This document shows positions 1 to 15,000 of a stretch of 64,000 nt of DNA, piece by piece. Source of the DNA: Triplophysa rosa (taxonomy: Eukaryota > Chordata > Actinopteri > Cypriniformes > Nemacheilidae); assembly GCF_024868665.1 (NCBI RefSeq), contig NC_079901.1, positions 2,760,628-2,824,627 of the forward strand. Reading direction: 5' to 3'. The notes under the pieces were generated by a model, which ran no database searches, was not told the origin of the DNA, and saw only the letters and a program-made list of their open reading frames with translations. Position 1 is the first letter of the stretch. Each line of letters opens with the position of its first letter. A program made the translations under genes and the position numbers.

Positions 1-738
1 GCCTGCTCTTCTCTTCTCTCGCCTTTTCTTCTCTTCTCTCGCCTTTTTACTACCGGCCCTCAAAACTTGGTTCGTGGCGACTCTTCAGAGACTGCTCTTT
101 TCCCCCCGCTGGGGGAAAGAAGGAACAATGGACTTCTGCTGCCACGTGGCTCAGCCATGCGGCCGATCACGAGGTCCGGGACTTTCCAGCTGGACTGCAT
201 TCTGAAACCTTTTGAACAATTCCATCACTACACACGCATACGGAGCTCGCAAGTATCCGATTTTATACATAGAAAAGCTGCGTTTAAGTTCGTACCTCTT
301 GTTAAAGATGATTTTTATTGGTGTTCAGAAATCGCTGCCATGCCCTCTCTCTCTCTTCTCACTCTTTCTCCCTCCGCGCTCCCTAGCGCATTTGTGTTTC
401 ATGTATTGTTTGTGCATATGCGATCGTCATTATTTTTAATAAGTTTATGGCAAAAAAGAGAAAGCATAGTTATGTGATTTTGAGCAAACTAGACCACTTA
501 AATGCTGGTGCCAACTATGCAATGCTTTCTGAAAGCCACCGGTGACACAGTGGTGCTTGGGCTTGCAGATATGTTTTTCTTTATTAACCATCATGTGTTC
601 AAACAAATTGAGGCAAGAGCTACAGTACGATACACATTGGAATTTTTATTTTCGAATACACAAGAACCTTAGGAGGAAGCAATCTTCCAAAATGTGTTCA
701 GAGGTAACATGGGCAAACAATAAATAAAGACATGTCTG
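1..738. other. Intergenic DNA downstream of cox4i1, no gene seen
   Basis: No open frame here resembles a known protein. Bases 1-50 are a pyrimidine-rich stretch with two near-identical copies of a roughly 22-base unit (core CTTCTCTTCTCTCGCC). The region to about 480 has a composition that could fit an LTR or other retroelement end, but no diagnostic terminus was found, so it is left unassigned. Confidence 0.4.
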
Positions 739-744
739 TTTATT
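739..744 (-). terminator. cox4i1: cox4i1 polyadenylation signal
   Basis: The minus strand reads AATAAA 54 bases after the cox4i1 stop codon. That is a normal position for a short 3'UTR. Confidence 0.7.
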
Positions 745-797
745 TGTTAGAAGTTGTGCAAGATGGTCCAACAGATTTAAGTTTACAGAACATGAAT

Positions 798-1604
<807 letters not shown>

Positions 1605-2399
1605 CCTATGTATCAACAACATGACAATCAATTCAGTATAACTTTTTCTAAATTATACATATAATAAAAAGACAATTAAACATCTCAGTGAAAACGTGAC
1701 ATTTTGATCTTCACAAAAATATTATTTGTCAACTAGACATATTTTTGCTCTTGTGTGTATATATATATGTGTATATATAAACATATTTCAGAGTAGACGC
1801 GTACACATTCTCTTTTTATTATTTAACTTTGCTGTGTAGGGTAGGAATACTACAGATCAACCACTGGAAATACGTTAAAGCAACGTCCAAATAGCACAGT
1901 ACAAGATTATGGCAATTATTAAATGACATCGCATTTTCATATGATTGCAAGGCAACGCTTGGTATTAGCTATAGTACTAATCGAACGACACTTATTTTCA
2001 ACGTGTAAATGACAATAACACCGACCGAGGCAGCAGCTAGCTAACATTACAAGGTCAACATATAACTGAACAACGATAAACAACAAATCATGACATTTAA
2101 TGCCAGAGCACACAAATATACATCCATAAGCACAGTAAATGTAGACTATTATTCCTGTTCAACCTGACATTGTCCGTTAAAGAGATTAACTACAGCACAT
2201 GTACCGATCGACAGCTAACAGTTAATGCTAAAGCTAAAACAGAGCAAGTCACAATACATTCCTCAATGTCATTAATACACTTCTAAAATGTAAGCCGCCA
2301 TCTCACAGTAACGTCACACAAAAAAAACTAACAGCATGTTAAAAAAGTATGTTAAAAACCATGGCAGATATTTACACTTTAAAAAAATATATATATAAA

Positions 2400-2847
2400 G
2401 ACCTGCTCACACACCTCGCGCCACCGTCTGTCACTCTCAGAGGATAGGATACAGGAAGTGAGGCGACATACAAGCGGAAATACAAACGCAAAGCATCATG
2501 GATGACGAAATAAAACTATTTTATACTGTGTTTTAACACACTTAAAAGAAACACACAAACATAGTATTAAATAAAATAACATTGTAACGTTAATTTGTTA
2601 TTTATATTTAACACTTCTATTCCGACAATTCAGCTCTGTTCCGATTCATGTTTGCGGAAGTTGTCATTTCTGATCCAGAAGCAGTTTCGGGATGCCCCCA
2701 CAAAATTTCATAGGGAGATAAAAACGTCAGCCGGTCCAGGATCAGTCTGTCACGTAGTTAATAGATGTGTTCAACACAGCGAATGGTCGGCCAGCGTGTG
2801 CAAGTGACTTGAAGTAGATGCATTAGATCAAAGTCAGCTCTTTAAAC
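2400..2847. promoter_or_regulatory. Bidirectional cox4i1/emc8 promoter with ETS-type GGAA sites
   Basis: This interval separates the two divergent genes. It contains ACAGGAAGTG (2451-2460), AGCGGAAATA (2473-2482) and TGCGGAAGTTG (2653-2662). These resemble ETS/GABP (NRF-2) sites, which are known to drive mammalian COX4 together with its neighbour. A plausible non-coding first exon of cox4i1 ends at a donor at 2414/2413 (minus strand GAG then GTGTGT). No TATA box is obvious at the expected positions. The transcription starts are inferred, not observed. Confidence 0.6.
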
Positions 2848-3054
2848 ATGCCGTTAAAGTTGACCACTCAAGCGTACAGCAAGATGCTCCTGCACGCCGC
2901 TAAATATCCACAATGCGCCGTTAACGGGCTGCTGGTGGCCGAGAAGCATAAGAGGAAGGACGGTGCGAGAGACGCGGCGCTCTGCGTTGACTGCGTGCCG
3001 CTTTTTCACGGGCCCCTGGCGCTCGCGCCCATGTTGGAGGTGGCACTCACACTG
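2848..3054 (+). CDS. emc8: emc8 coding exon 1
   Basis: Sixty-nine codons from ATG to a donor (CTG then GTAAGA), ending in phase 0. It encodes the first half of the MPN fold up to the conserved LEVALTL. Confidence 0.95.
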
Positions 3055-6000
3055 GTAAGACTTTAATTTATTTGCGCTGTAACTAATACATGTCCTTTTC
3101 ATTTATGTATTCATTGTGGACCGCCAGGTTTTTACCGTTAAAACCGCTATGAAATCCCTGTATATGTAGTTGGTTTTGGGCCTCCTTGTAGAGCAGTGGT
3201 CGGGAACCTATGGCTCGCGAGCCACATGTGGCTCTTTTCAAAAAGCATTTGGCTCGCCAGGTATCTTACCCTTCACCAACATTTGATCGTTAAAAACATC
3301 ATAATATATATTACTATTTCAGGTTGTCCTGGCCAATACACGCATGCAGTGCTATCCGCAAGTCGCGTCACGACACTAATCAACGGCAAACAACGTTTAT
3401 GTTCCCAATTCGCGTGCTTTTTACCCAGAGCGCGAGGTCTTTAGAAGAGCGAGCGTCATGCTTTTATTGAAAGTTACGGCTCTCTGTGGCGTATGATACA
3501 GAACTTGTTGCCACGCTACGTAAAAAGTTTTAAAAACACATGGAAGCAGATGGAAGAAAACTGCGACGCGTCAGTATGGATGCGCTGTGTTTAGCTCCTC
3601 ATTTCCGTGTGAGCAGTCTTTCTCGCATATGAAGTCCATACAGCTGTCAAGGTTGACAGAGGTGTTGTAATGCCGGTATGTAAGTGTCTTGACCACCTAC
3701 GAACCGAACTACAAAAGCTATTAGCAAGACGCTAGTTATGTTCGCTTTTATGAGGTGTTGAGCAGACCGATCGGCCTATAACATCAACGTGCCGCAAGAG
3801 CAGAGCTCCGTTTGTATGGCGTTCCAAAGGGTCCTAAAAACGACTTTGCAGCACACACTCGTCTCACTGAACTATGGAGCGAAAATTGTGCCTAAACTTA
3901 ACAAACAAATCCAGCGTTTTGCAAACAAACGCAACCTTTTTTGCAAAAGAAACTAAACTCTGAAACAAACAGAAAGCGTTTTACAAATATATAATGCAAT
4001 TCGAGAGAAAATGCAAAGGTGTACTATATAAATGTACTGTGTTTAAGTCTCACCTTTTTATGAGATTCTCTCAGCTTGATTTTCTCACAAATGTGATCGT
4101 GCAGATTTTCTCACAAATGTGACCGTGCAGATTTTCTCACAAATGTGATCGTCCAGATTTTCTCGTCCAGATTTTCTCACAAATGTGATCGTCCAGATTT
4201 TCTCACAAATGTGATCGTGCAGATTTTCTCACAAATGTGACCGTACAGATTTTCTCGAGTTATGCAACTTCTCCCAAAACAGCAGATAGTTCAATTGTTT
4301 GACTTAGATTTATATTATGTTTTTTTGTGCTGGTTTATTTTATTGCAAAAATTGCCCAAATAGCTTGAAATAGCCAAAAAAATAGCAGCATTCATTTTAA
4401 ACCTAAATAGGCTAATGGCAACCAAACAAAGCCGACGACTGACTGAAACAACTGCCACGAGATTTATTTGCTTTTCCATTTTTATAGCCTAGAAAGCTCT
4501 CTACTTTAATGCCATAGTGTTTAGACATAATGTTAAATACTTTTTATCTATGATTGTTATTTATAAAAGTCAAACATATGTATCAGTGCAACTTTCATGC
4601 AGAAAAATCACTAAAAACCGAGTCGCATCTCAGAAAGAGCCAAAATACTATACTGAAATCTTACAAAAAAATTGACATATAAAAATATAAATAAATATAA
4701 ATCAGGCCCGGTTCCTGCCAGGTGCAGAAGTGTGGACTTGCAGATATCCTGGGTGGGGATATACCCCAACCCACAGACAGTATAGCTGCAGACAAAATTA
4801 AGAGTCCATTTAAAAAGTATTTTCCTCTTTTTCTGATAAGAATGTGATTTGGTAAAATGATATTTTTGTTTATTTCCGTGAACTTTTGACAACATTTCTC
4901 CCAAATTTCATATAATTTATTTTTATTTATTTGAGAAAATGAACTGGTGAAACGGTGAAAACAGAAAAGATGATCTGCATTTTTAAAACAGAAACACAGC
5001 AAAAACAAGTTCATATTTAGTTTTAAGCAACACAAAACTAAGAAAACGTTAGAAAACGTAAAAAAATGTTTTATGAAATAACCCAGATTTTTTTTAATTA
5101 GTTTGTTATCGTGCTCAGTCACTCTTGAGGTTTGCTTTTGTTGGAATTCAACAAACACTGCAGTATATGACTGCAATACATGCAGGATTTAAATGATTTA
5201 TTTTTATATAAATATAAAAAACAGACAACATTTCATTGATGTTTTACACCTTAAATAAAGCGGTTATGTAAACTGGACATAAATAGAAGCCTACAAAATA
5301 AAGTGGGCTAAGAACATTCCCCATTCACTGAACGATCACTGATTTCTGTTTAATTTCTTTTAATGAATTGAATGAATTAATCTGATTACACTGCACAATG
5401 AACTTTACATCGTGTCTGCTGTTTTTTATGTGGTATCGTGAGCGCGCATCGCGCCTAAACTGAACTATTTTGCACATTTTTCGCTACCACCTGCAGCGTG
5501 AATTGGGGTGTTTGAGATGGAGAGAACAGATTTATTTCTGAAGCGGGAGCTTCGGAAGATGGAGCTTTCAGTCATTACTGAAAGTCAATAGGTTAAAATC
5601 TAGCCTATATATTGCAAGCAAATAATAGCTGTTTGTTAACAGCACAAAATAAGACCGCAAAAAGAAAATGAATCTGATTTTACTGCACAATTAATTTGTA
5701 CATGCTTAATTTTACATATGTGCAGTGCGTCTAAAATTCCTTTGCACAGTATTTTGCTTTTAGCACATGCTGTAGCATGTAGCATGTCGTTACAAACTAA
5801 AGCCAGAGCAGTGAAGTGAAGAGTGACGTTGCTTTCAGCCAATAAAAATACAACAATTTTTGGTGTTATTTTTTATTCTCATTGGGTGGGCAAGACAGAA
5901 GTTTAGGGGGATTCAGCCCACCCCTGCCCATGCCTAGAGCTAGAGCCCTGATATAAACAACAAAATATGTCAAAATTCCCTTATAAGAAAGTATCCTTGA

Positions 6001-9000
6001 AAAAGTAGTTTGTTTTGTGAACGTAAACAGTTGGGAAACAAGAACGAGAGAATGAGATGGGGTGGAGGGGTGACAACATTGAAATGCATCCAGTTTGTTG
6101 TAGTTATTTGTATATTAAAACCAATGCATAATTCATTATTTATTATTAAGAACAGCAACTGATTATTATTAACAGTTTCAATAAATTTCATGAGACTAAC
6201 TGAATGAAACTTGATGAATGAAATTAATTCAGTTTCTGGCACTGGCAAGGGTGGCACGCAAGGAAATGTTCATGGCTTCTTCCTATAGAAACTAATTCCC
6301 AATAGCACCACCTGCTGTTGCACATGCATTTGGTGAGAAAATCTGCACGGTCACATTTGTGAGAAAATCTGCACGATCACATTTGTGAGAAAATCTGCAC
6401 GGTCACATTTGTGAGAAAATCTGGACGATAACATTTGTGAGAAAATCTGCACGGTCGCATTTGTGAGAAAATCTGCACGATCAGATTTGTGAGAAAATCA
6501 AGCTGAGAGAATCTCATAAAAAGGTGAGACTTAAACACAGTACATTTATATGTTACGCCTTCGCATTTCCTCTCGAATTGCATTATGTATTTGTAAAACG
6601 CTTTCTGTTTGTTTCAGAGTTTAGTTTCTTTTGCAAAAAAGGTTGCGTTTGTTTGCAAAACGCTGGATTTGTTTGTTAAGTTTAGGCACAATTTTCGCTC
6701 CATACTGAACGTGACGTCTGCGTCTGCCACTTCACTCATTCCTCTGCATGAACGTGACGTCTGCGCCTGCTAAACGTGACGTCTGCGTCTGCAGCGCAAA
6801 ACGGACGGAGCTTGATTTAGTCCAGCTCCACCTCCGTGAGTTTAGTGAAGCGCTATCAAGCGCCCCCGACTGGCTGTTAATGTAAGTCTGACATGCACCT
6901 ACATGTAAACAATTATTAACAGAAAACAATTGTATACTTTCTGTTTATTGCTTTAACTAACAGTGGCAAACACACCGCCAAGTAATAAATACATGTTCGC
7001 GTGAATTTTACTGATCTTAAATTAAGATTTTATTTAAACTAGCAACTAAATGCCTCTTTATATTTAAGGCTTTTAACTTGAGGTTATTTAACATAAAATA
7101 TATAACTTGACACAATTAATACTTTTCAGAAGATCGCATGAAATTACCTTCTTCTCCGTTGCTGCCACCTCTCCCATGCAGACACTGGCACTGTACCTGT
7201 TACTACCCCCATAAGTCTAGGGTTCAAAAGGAGGCACATAACAGAATAAAAATGGCGTTGTGTGTGTGTCAGCTGCAAGACTTAAGATCACTCAATTAAA
7301 AAAAGATCTGAAAAATAACTCATGTCAAAGGAAGCAAAATAGTTATTTTATTAACAAAATTGTTGAAGGGTTTCAAGCTTCAAGAGGGGGGTTTAAGCCA
7401 AAATAATAAACAAAAGACACTCTACCTAGTGTCTAACACAATAAAAAAGAACAAAAATACAGCAAAATACCCTACCTTCCTTACTAACAGGAGAAAACAA
7501 GAACAAAAGAAAATAAATTGGCACCCACCTCTCTACTAACCTTTTAACTTGTGTTAACAAAAATGGATCAGTTTAGCAATGAATACAATAACAAACACAA
7601 TTAAATAAACTTTAGGGATATGGGCATTTTTCAATAATTTCATATTCGAATATTTGAGCTAATAAAAAACGAATATTCGTTTATTTAAATTAAATGAATA
7701 AAGACGTAATTTTTTTTAAATACATAAAAACTGCATTTAAACATGCGCAAAGCGAAATCATACAAAAACCAGACATACAAAACTAAACGAACAAAACACA
7801 ACGGTATATGGTTGTCTTGTTTATTTTGTTTTACATGTTCTTGATAAGAAAAACAAACATATAGGTCTGTTTAATTCTGTGAAAGTCTGTTCAACAAGTC
7901 GACGGTTAACAAGCCGACAGCGGAGAAAACGCATTGCTCGTCTCTAACTCCCGGTAACGAAACCCAGATCTGACAAGAATATCTGGCTATATTGTTTATA
8001 ATGTTAATAATAAATGAAGTAAACAGCCTTACCTCCATGCCGACTGTTAATTGATCCTAAAAACAAAGACGGAGCCATTGTAGTGCTTGTTTATTACGTG
8101 ACCGTCATCTGAGGAAGAATTACTAATCCTGTTAATCAGCATGGCATATAAATATTGTTTTCTTTGTCGTTTCATGGTCTGTGTCTGTCTTGTTTAGCTT
8201 TGCATTGCATTTGCATCAATAAATAAAACCAACTAAGGTAGCCTAACTATGGAATTGCAGCGCGTTTTAAAACAAACAAACAAAAAAGCATCCGTGCGAA
8301 TTTATTTATAGGCGAATGGTATATGGGATCAGAATTGTTGCAATATTCTGAATAAATAAACTATGATCCGCAAATAAATATAGAGAGTTTCACAAACATT
8401 TTTTAAATCCACATATGCACAAAAAGCGAACCATAAATATATGTTAGACGTTTCACAAAAATAAATGGAATTCACAAATAAATACAATGAGATTTGCAAA
8501 TAAAAAATATTTACAAATTTATTTCAATGGCATTTATTTGTAGATCACTTTCTGCACATTTGTGGATCACATTCTGCACATTTGTGGATCGCTTTCTGCA
8601 CATTTGTGGATCGCTTTCTGTGCATTTGTGAATCGCTGCACGCATTTGTGGATCAGTGCACGCATTTGTGGATGGCCCTCTGTGCATTTGTGGATTTTGA
8701 AACATTTCTAACGTCAAGACGTGCGCACAATCCACAAATATGTGGACTCCGCCCACTATCTACGCAAGCCAATCGGGTAACTTCCGCTTTCGTTGTCCAA
8801 TAGGGCACGTTCTAACTTCAGCCAATCACGTTTTGTTCTGCACTAAGATTCAGGGAGCTAACATGGCGGCTAGTGGTGGTCTAAAATGCGTGATATACTA
8901 AGAAATGTGAATGGCCTCTTCTTTATACTACTCCGTAATGATTGTTTGTGTTTATATGCATTGTCCGTATGTTAGTAACAAACGACTGAAATGTTTTCAA

Positions 9001-12000
9001 CTTGATAACAGCGTGCACGGACTGGGGTGGACAATCCCGGTGACTGATTTGGTCTGCTGCAAGCCAGCCGTTTTATTGTCTTTATGTACCAAAGTGATAA
9101 ATTCCGATTTTGGCATTCGATAAAATATAATCTGTTTCCCCGATACTGCATGGGTAAGCAGCTAGTTCGCGCCGCACACTCAGCGTGGCGTGGAGTTTCA
9201 AGGTGCGCAGCGTTTGCATTGCAATGCGCACTGCAGCTGTCGGTGTAGGTTACTACCTACACCGACACCTAAATACCTAAATAAATTTGTAAATATTTTT
9301 TATTTGCAAATCTCATTGTATTTATTTGTGAATTCCATTTATTTTTGTGCAATGTCTAACATATATTTATGGTTCGCTTTTTGTGCATATGTGGATTTAA
9401 AAAATGTTTGTGAAACTCTATATTTATTTGCGGATCATAGTTTATTTATTCAGAATATTGCAACAATTCTGATCCCATAATGGTAAAAGGTACCAGTCTT
9501 ATGCTAAGATTTAGATTAGATTCAACTTTATTGTCATTGCACATGTACAAGTACAAGGCAACGAAATGTGACCTCTGCATTTAACACATCCAGAGAGTAG
9601 TGAACACACGCACAGCAAGAGCTATCACTGCAGCGCCCGGGGAGCAAGTAGGAGTAAGGTGCCTTGCTCAAGGGCACCTCAGTTGTTACCCGCCGGCCCT
9701 GGGAATCGAACCGGCAACCTTCTGGTCACGAGTGCGACTCTCTAACCATTAGGCCACAACTGCCCTACCAAACTTATTAATTAATTATTATTATTAATTA
9801 ATTAATTATTGCCATGTTTGCACATACAAGGAATTTGTTTTGGTGACAGGAGCATCCAGAACACAGAAACAGCAACAACAGTACACAGAGACCATAACAC
9901 AATAGAATACAGTACACAATGATTTAAATAAGGGCCTATGGGTATAAAAAATTAAGAAATACAATACAATAAACATAAGATAAAGATATAGAGAGTGTAA
10001 AGCTATGTATGTAAATATGTACAAGTAAAAAATAAGAATAGACTATTGTAGTACAAGGTATGTGCTATATACAGCAGAATGAATGAAATATAATTTACAG
10101 AAAAAGTTGTATAAAAATAGATAGTGTATTATCTGGAGGATATAATTAATATTAATTATTGAGTTATTAATTGCACGGTGTGTAAAAACATTTAACTGTT
10201 CAAGAGGTAGATGGCCTGAGGGAAGAAGCTGTTTTTGTGTCTGGTTGTTTTGGTGCTCAGTGCTCTGTAGCGCCGACCAGACGGCAGCATTGTGAAGAGT
10301 TGATGGCTTGGATGTGAGAGGTCCAGGGTGATTTTCTGAGCCCTTTTCCTCACTCTGGATGTATACAGTTCTTGGAGGGTGGGCAGGGCAGCACCAATGA
10401 TCTTCTCAGCCGTCCGAACCGTCCTCTGTAGTCTTCTGATGTCTGAATTTGTGGCTGAGCCAAACCAGACAGTGATGGATGTGCAGAGGACAGACTCTAT
10501 GACAGCTGAGTAAAACTGTTTTAATAGAGTTTGTGGTAGGTTGGACTTCTTCAGCTGATGTAAGAAGTACAACCTTTGCTGGGCTTTTTTAGCAATGGAG
10601 CCAATGTGATTGTCCCACTTCAGGTTCTGAGAGATGGTGGTGCCCAGGAACCTGAATGACTCCACTGCTGCCACAGTGCTGTTCATGATGGTGAGAGGGG
10701 GGAGTGCAGGGGGGTTTCTCCTGAAGTCCACAATCGTCTCCACTGTTTTAAGCGTGTTCAGCTCCAAGTTGTTATGACTGCACCAGACAGCCAGCTGCTC
10801 AGCCTCCTGTCTGTACGCAGACTCATCACCATCCTGGATGAGGCCAATGAGTGTGGTGTCGTCTGCAAACTTCATAAGTCTGACAGAAGGGTCCTGGGCA
10901 GTGCAGTCATTTGTGTACAGGGAGAAGAGCAGTGGGGAGAGAACGCACCCCTGGGGGGCGCCAGTGCTGATTGTGCGGGTGCTGGATGTGAGTTTCCCCA
11001 TTCTCACTAACTGCTGCCTGTCTGTCAGAAAGCTGGTGATCCACTGACAGATAGAGCCAGGAACAGATAGCTGGGTTAACTTTGTCTGGAGCAGTGATGG
11101 GATGATGGTGTTGAAAGCAGAGCTGAAGTCCACAAACAGGATCCTCACATAGGTCACTGGTCTATCCAGATGTTTCAGGACAAAGTGCAGCCCCATGTTA
11201 ACTGCATCCTCAACAGACCTGTTTGCTCTGTAGGCAAACTGCAGGGGTAAGGGTTCTGTGATGTCCTGTGTGGGTTCATTAAGGGTTCTGTGATGTCCTG
11301 TGATTCTGTGATTAGTTAGCCTAATAGCCTATATTTCTAACAACCGCTCTGAACAAGTTATAGAAATAAATAAATTAATCATTTAATATTACGTTGGTAT
11401 TCTTATTCCAACTCATATTTAAGTAATGTTAACGAATTTTATGGCTCACGTTTTTAAAACATTTTAATATGGTGATGTGAGCCGAGCATAAAATGCGATC
11501 CGAGCATCCGGTGTGTAAACTTAAAATATTTAAACTAGCTTGCGATCTGAACAAAGATCTAGGAACATATGATTTTTTTATATTTTCTGTATATTATAAA
11601 TTCATTACAGATGACGGGAAGAAGTGTTAAATAAGACGTGACAACTCTAGGGTCTTCTGCAGAGGTAACTTAACCCTGTGGTGACGCAGTTTTTATTCTT
11701 ATGAAAAATATGAATATTTGAATAGCATTTTTATTCGGATCCAGTATTTGAACATTCGTGCACATTGCTAGTTAAGAGCCTCGCTAAAACCAGACAAAGT
11801 GAACATGTTGGTTTTCCTCGCACGAAACGGTCCGTGTACGTCTTGTTAGTTTGATTTTCAATTTGAAACTGAACAAGCAGGAATGAGAAAACAGCGCATT
11901 TTTTTCGCCTGTTCGTTCGGTTAAAAAATGAAAAAACGAGAATTTGGCTTGTTTTTTTTTAGTTTTTACGCTCAAGATTAGAAAACGGATAAACGGCTTT

Positions 12001-15000
12001 AATTCTCGTTTTCCACATGTGGGCGGGAAGAAACGCCCTCTTTCCGCGGATTGGTCAACCAAATACCGACCCTGACGTCATCATGTCTTCCTCAGTTCCA
12101 ATGGACAGAATACAGGTCCTCCGATGCTGTTGCGATCTCTGACATTAAACAGCTGTATAAGGCAGATGTTTGACTGGGCGTTCTTCTTCTTCTAATTGGT
12201 CAATGCTTTTCAGGAAAGAAGAACTCAAATACTAACCATTGAATGTGGTTACATGACCCACAGGGGTAGTTTGGTTTCCTTTTCAACACATGTACACATG
12301 CCAGACGGCCCTGTTACTTCTCCAATGAAAAGTGCATTTTTCACTGGTTTCCATCCAAATAATTGGATACAAAAAATCTGAGCCACCTTTATTGGAAAGT
12401 AAAAAAGTTTTTTCAAAGATTTCATATTATGTACACTCACCTAAAGGATTATTAGGAACACCATACTAATACGGTGTTTGACCCCCTTTCGCCTTCAGAA
12501 CTGCCTTAATTCTACGTGGCATTGATTCAACAAGGTGCTGAAAGCATTCTTTAGAAATGTTGGCCCATATTGATAGGATAGCATCTTGCAGTTGATGGAG
12601 ATTTGTGGGATGCACATCCAGGGCACGAAGCTCCCGTTCCACCACATCCCAAAGATGTTCTATCGGGTTGAGATCTGGTGACTGTGGGGGCCATTCTAGT
12701 ACAGTGAACTCATTGTCATGTTCAAGAAACCAATTTGAAATGATTCGAGCTTTGTGACATGGTGCATTATCCTGCTGGAAGTAGCCATTAGAGGATGGGT
12801 ACATGGTGGTCATAAAGGGATGGACATGGTCAGAAACAATGCTCAGGTAGGCCGTGGCATTTAAACGATGCCCAATTGGCACTAAGGGGCCTAAAGTGTG
12901 CCAAGAAAACATCCCCCACACCATTACACCACCACCACCAGCCTGCACAGTGGTAACAAGGCATGATGGATCCATGTTCTCATTCTGTTTACGCCAAATT
13001 CTGACTCTACCATTTGAATGTCTCAACAGAAATCGAGACTCATCAGACCAGGCAACATTTTTCCAGTCTTCAACTGTCCAATTTTGGTGAGCTCGTGCAA
13101 ATTGTAGCCTCTTTTTCCTATTTGTAGTGGAGATGAGTGGTACCCGGTGGGGTCTTCTGCTGTTGTAGCCCATCTGCCTCAAGGTTGTGCGTGTTGTGGC
13201 TTCACAAATGCTTTGCTGCATACCTCGGTTGTAACGAGTGGTTATTTCAGTCAAAGTTGCTCTTCTATCAGCTTGAATCAGTCGGCCCATTCTCCTCTGA
13301 CCTCTAGCATCAACAAGGCATTTTCGCCCACAGGACTGCCGCATACTGGATGTTTTTCCCTTTTCACACCATTCTTTGTAAACCCTAGAAATGGTTGTGC
13401 GTGAAAATCCCAGTAACTGAGCAGATTGTGAAATACTCAGACCGGCCCGTCTGGCACCAACAACCATGCCACGCTCAAAATTGCTTAAATCACCTTTCTT
13501 TCCCATTCTGACATTCAGTTTGGAGTTCAGGAGATTGTCTTGACCAGGACCACACCCCTAAATGCATTGAAGCAACTGCCATGTGATTGGTTGATTAGAT
13601 AATTGCATTAATGAGAAATTGAACAGGTGTTCCTAATAATCCTTTAGGTGAGTGTATAATCAAATGGAAAATAGGAAATTACAAAAAAAACCAATGTTGC
13701 CTTTAGGCAACATTGTACCATAATGGAATCCGATAAGGCCATACCAAACACACATATAATTACATTTATCTAACATTGCACTTAACATCAAAAGACATTA
13801 AACACGTTACAATTTGTAATGGTTTGGAGAAACATACGAAGGATACACTAAGAATCCCGTTAAGAGAGGAAATTCGTTTTTATTTTTTTTAATACCAATG
13901 GAAATACAGTATGACAAAATGTTTTATGTCAGGGGTGAGAAATAGATTTTTATATATATATATAACTTTTTATATAAAGAAAAACGGAAAGATAATAGTT
14001 TTTAATTAGTGATTCTCTTCTTAAATACTTTTTTGGTTAAAATATGTTCCGATTAATATGTGGCACAAATTGTTACCCCAATTAAATAATTAAAAAATCA
14101 TATAAAATTAAACTTAATAGTTAAAATTTGTTAGACACCATTTAGAAAGTATGTACGTTTTATTTATACGTTATGGACCGTTTTTGTGAATTACATACTT
14201 TTATTTAAGTAAAGTTTTGAATGATTATTTAATATTTTAAAGCCGTGTTTTAAAGGTGTGTCTATGACTGATATTATATATTTAACGCTTACATAAATCT
14301 GAGCAAGCTGACAAAGTATGCCTTACATCCCACACAATCAGACCTTTTTGATGGGTTCTGTGTTTTTTTTCAGCAGGGTCCATAGTAATGTCAGACACGT
14401 TGCTCTGTCAATTCTTTCTATTGAATTGGTGAAAACAACTCAAGTCAAAACTTTGCTTTCATGTGCACACAGTACATTATGCCCAATGAAATTCTATGCA
14501 GACCAAACGATAAACACTACAATTGAGTACGAGTAGCCTATGTCTTATAATAGTAACACAAACATCCAATGTTGATCTGCAGACATGCCTCTGCAGGAAA
14601 AGCCAGAATGGTTCAAAAAGGATTTGGTAATCTAGATAACGACTCTCTACAACTGTTGTTGGCAGAATAGAAAAACTAGACTGTTAAAGACTTGAAAAAC
14701 GTGGTCTGGTGTGATGGTTCTTGATTTTTGCTGAGAAACGACTGATGGCTACGTACAGTAGTATGATAATGCACCATGCCACAGTCTCAAACTGGTTTAA
14801 TGAACTTGACAACTTGAGCTGTACTTTAGTGGCTTTCCCAGTCAATGGACCTGTATCCAAGGATATCTTTGCACTGTGTTGAACAGTTGAAACGAGACAT
14901 TCACACAGTATGATCAATACAACCATTGTTCAAGAAGAAAATATCTTCGTATTTTGCATTGCTGATTGTAAATGCAGCAAATGCGTGATGAGTCCTGAGC

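Larger units (their letters stand above)
3873..6704. mobile_element. DNA transposon with TATGG ends and 6-bp TSD (IS3EU-like)
   Basis: The ends are perfect inverted copies beginning TATGGAGCGAAAATTG. The direct duplication CTGAAC flanks the element at 3867-3872 and 6705-6710. The inverted arms extend roughly 390 bases and include six 26-bp tandem units on each side. The 2 kb interior has AT-rich open frames on the minus strand (for example 4661-5176), but none resembles a transposase, so it looks non-autonomous. From memory, TAYGG termini with 6-bp duplications are features of the IS3EU superfamily; that assignment is an inference. Confidence 0.7.
7611..11772. mobile_element. Possible old hAT element split by later insertions
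   Basis: The left end reads TAGGGATATGGGCATT and the right end, in reverse, reads TAGCAATGTGCACGAATG. Both are followed by sequence rich in ATTCGAATATT. The pair resembles degraded TAGGGATGTGCAC hAT termini. No 8-bp target duplication survives, so the pairing is uncertain. The later insertions at 8322-9479, 9510-9766 and 9790-11330 would lie inside it. Confidence 0.3.

Noticed and set aside
2595..2807. 70-residue frame just upstream of the emc8 start.
   Set aside because: No similarity to EMC8 or another protein; it lies in the promoter and 5'UTR region.
4661..5176. 171-residue minus-strand frame inside the 3873-6704 transposon.
   Set aside because: It is Phe/Leu/Lys-rich AT-driven sequence with no transposase motif.
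9690..9766. tRNA-like sequence with A and B boxes.
   Set aside because: It is the head of a V-SINE; the anticodon arm and acceptor pairing of a real tRNA gene are not evident.
13692..13715. Perfect 10-bp hairpin, considered as a terminator or microRNA precursor.
   Set aside because: The stem is too short for a microRNA and no transcript context supports it.
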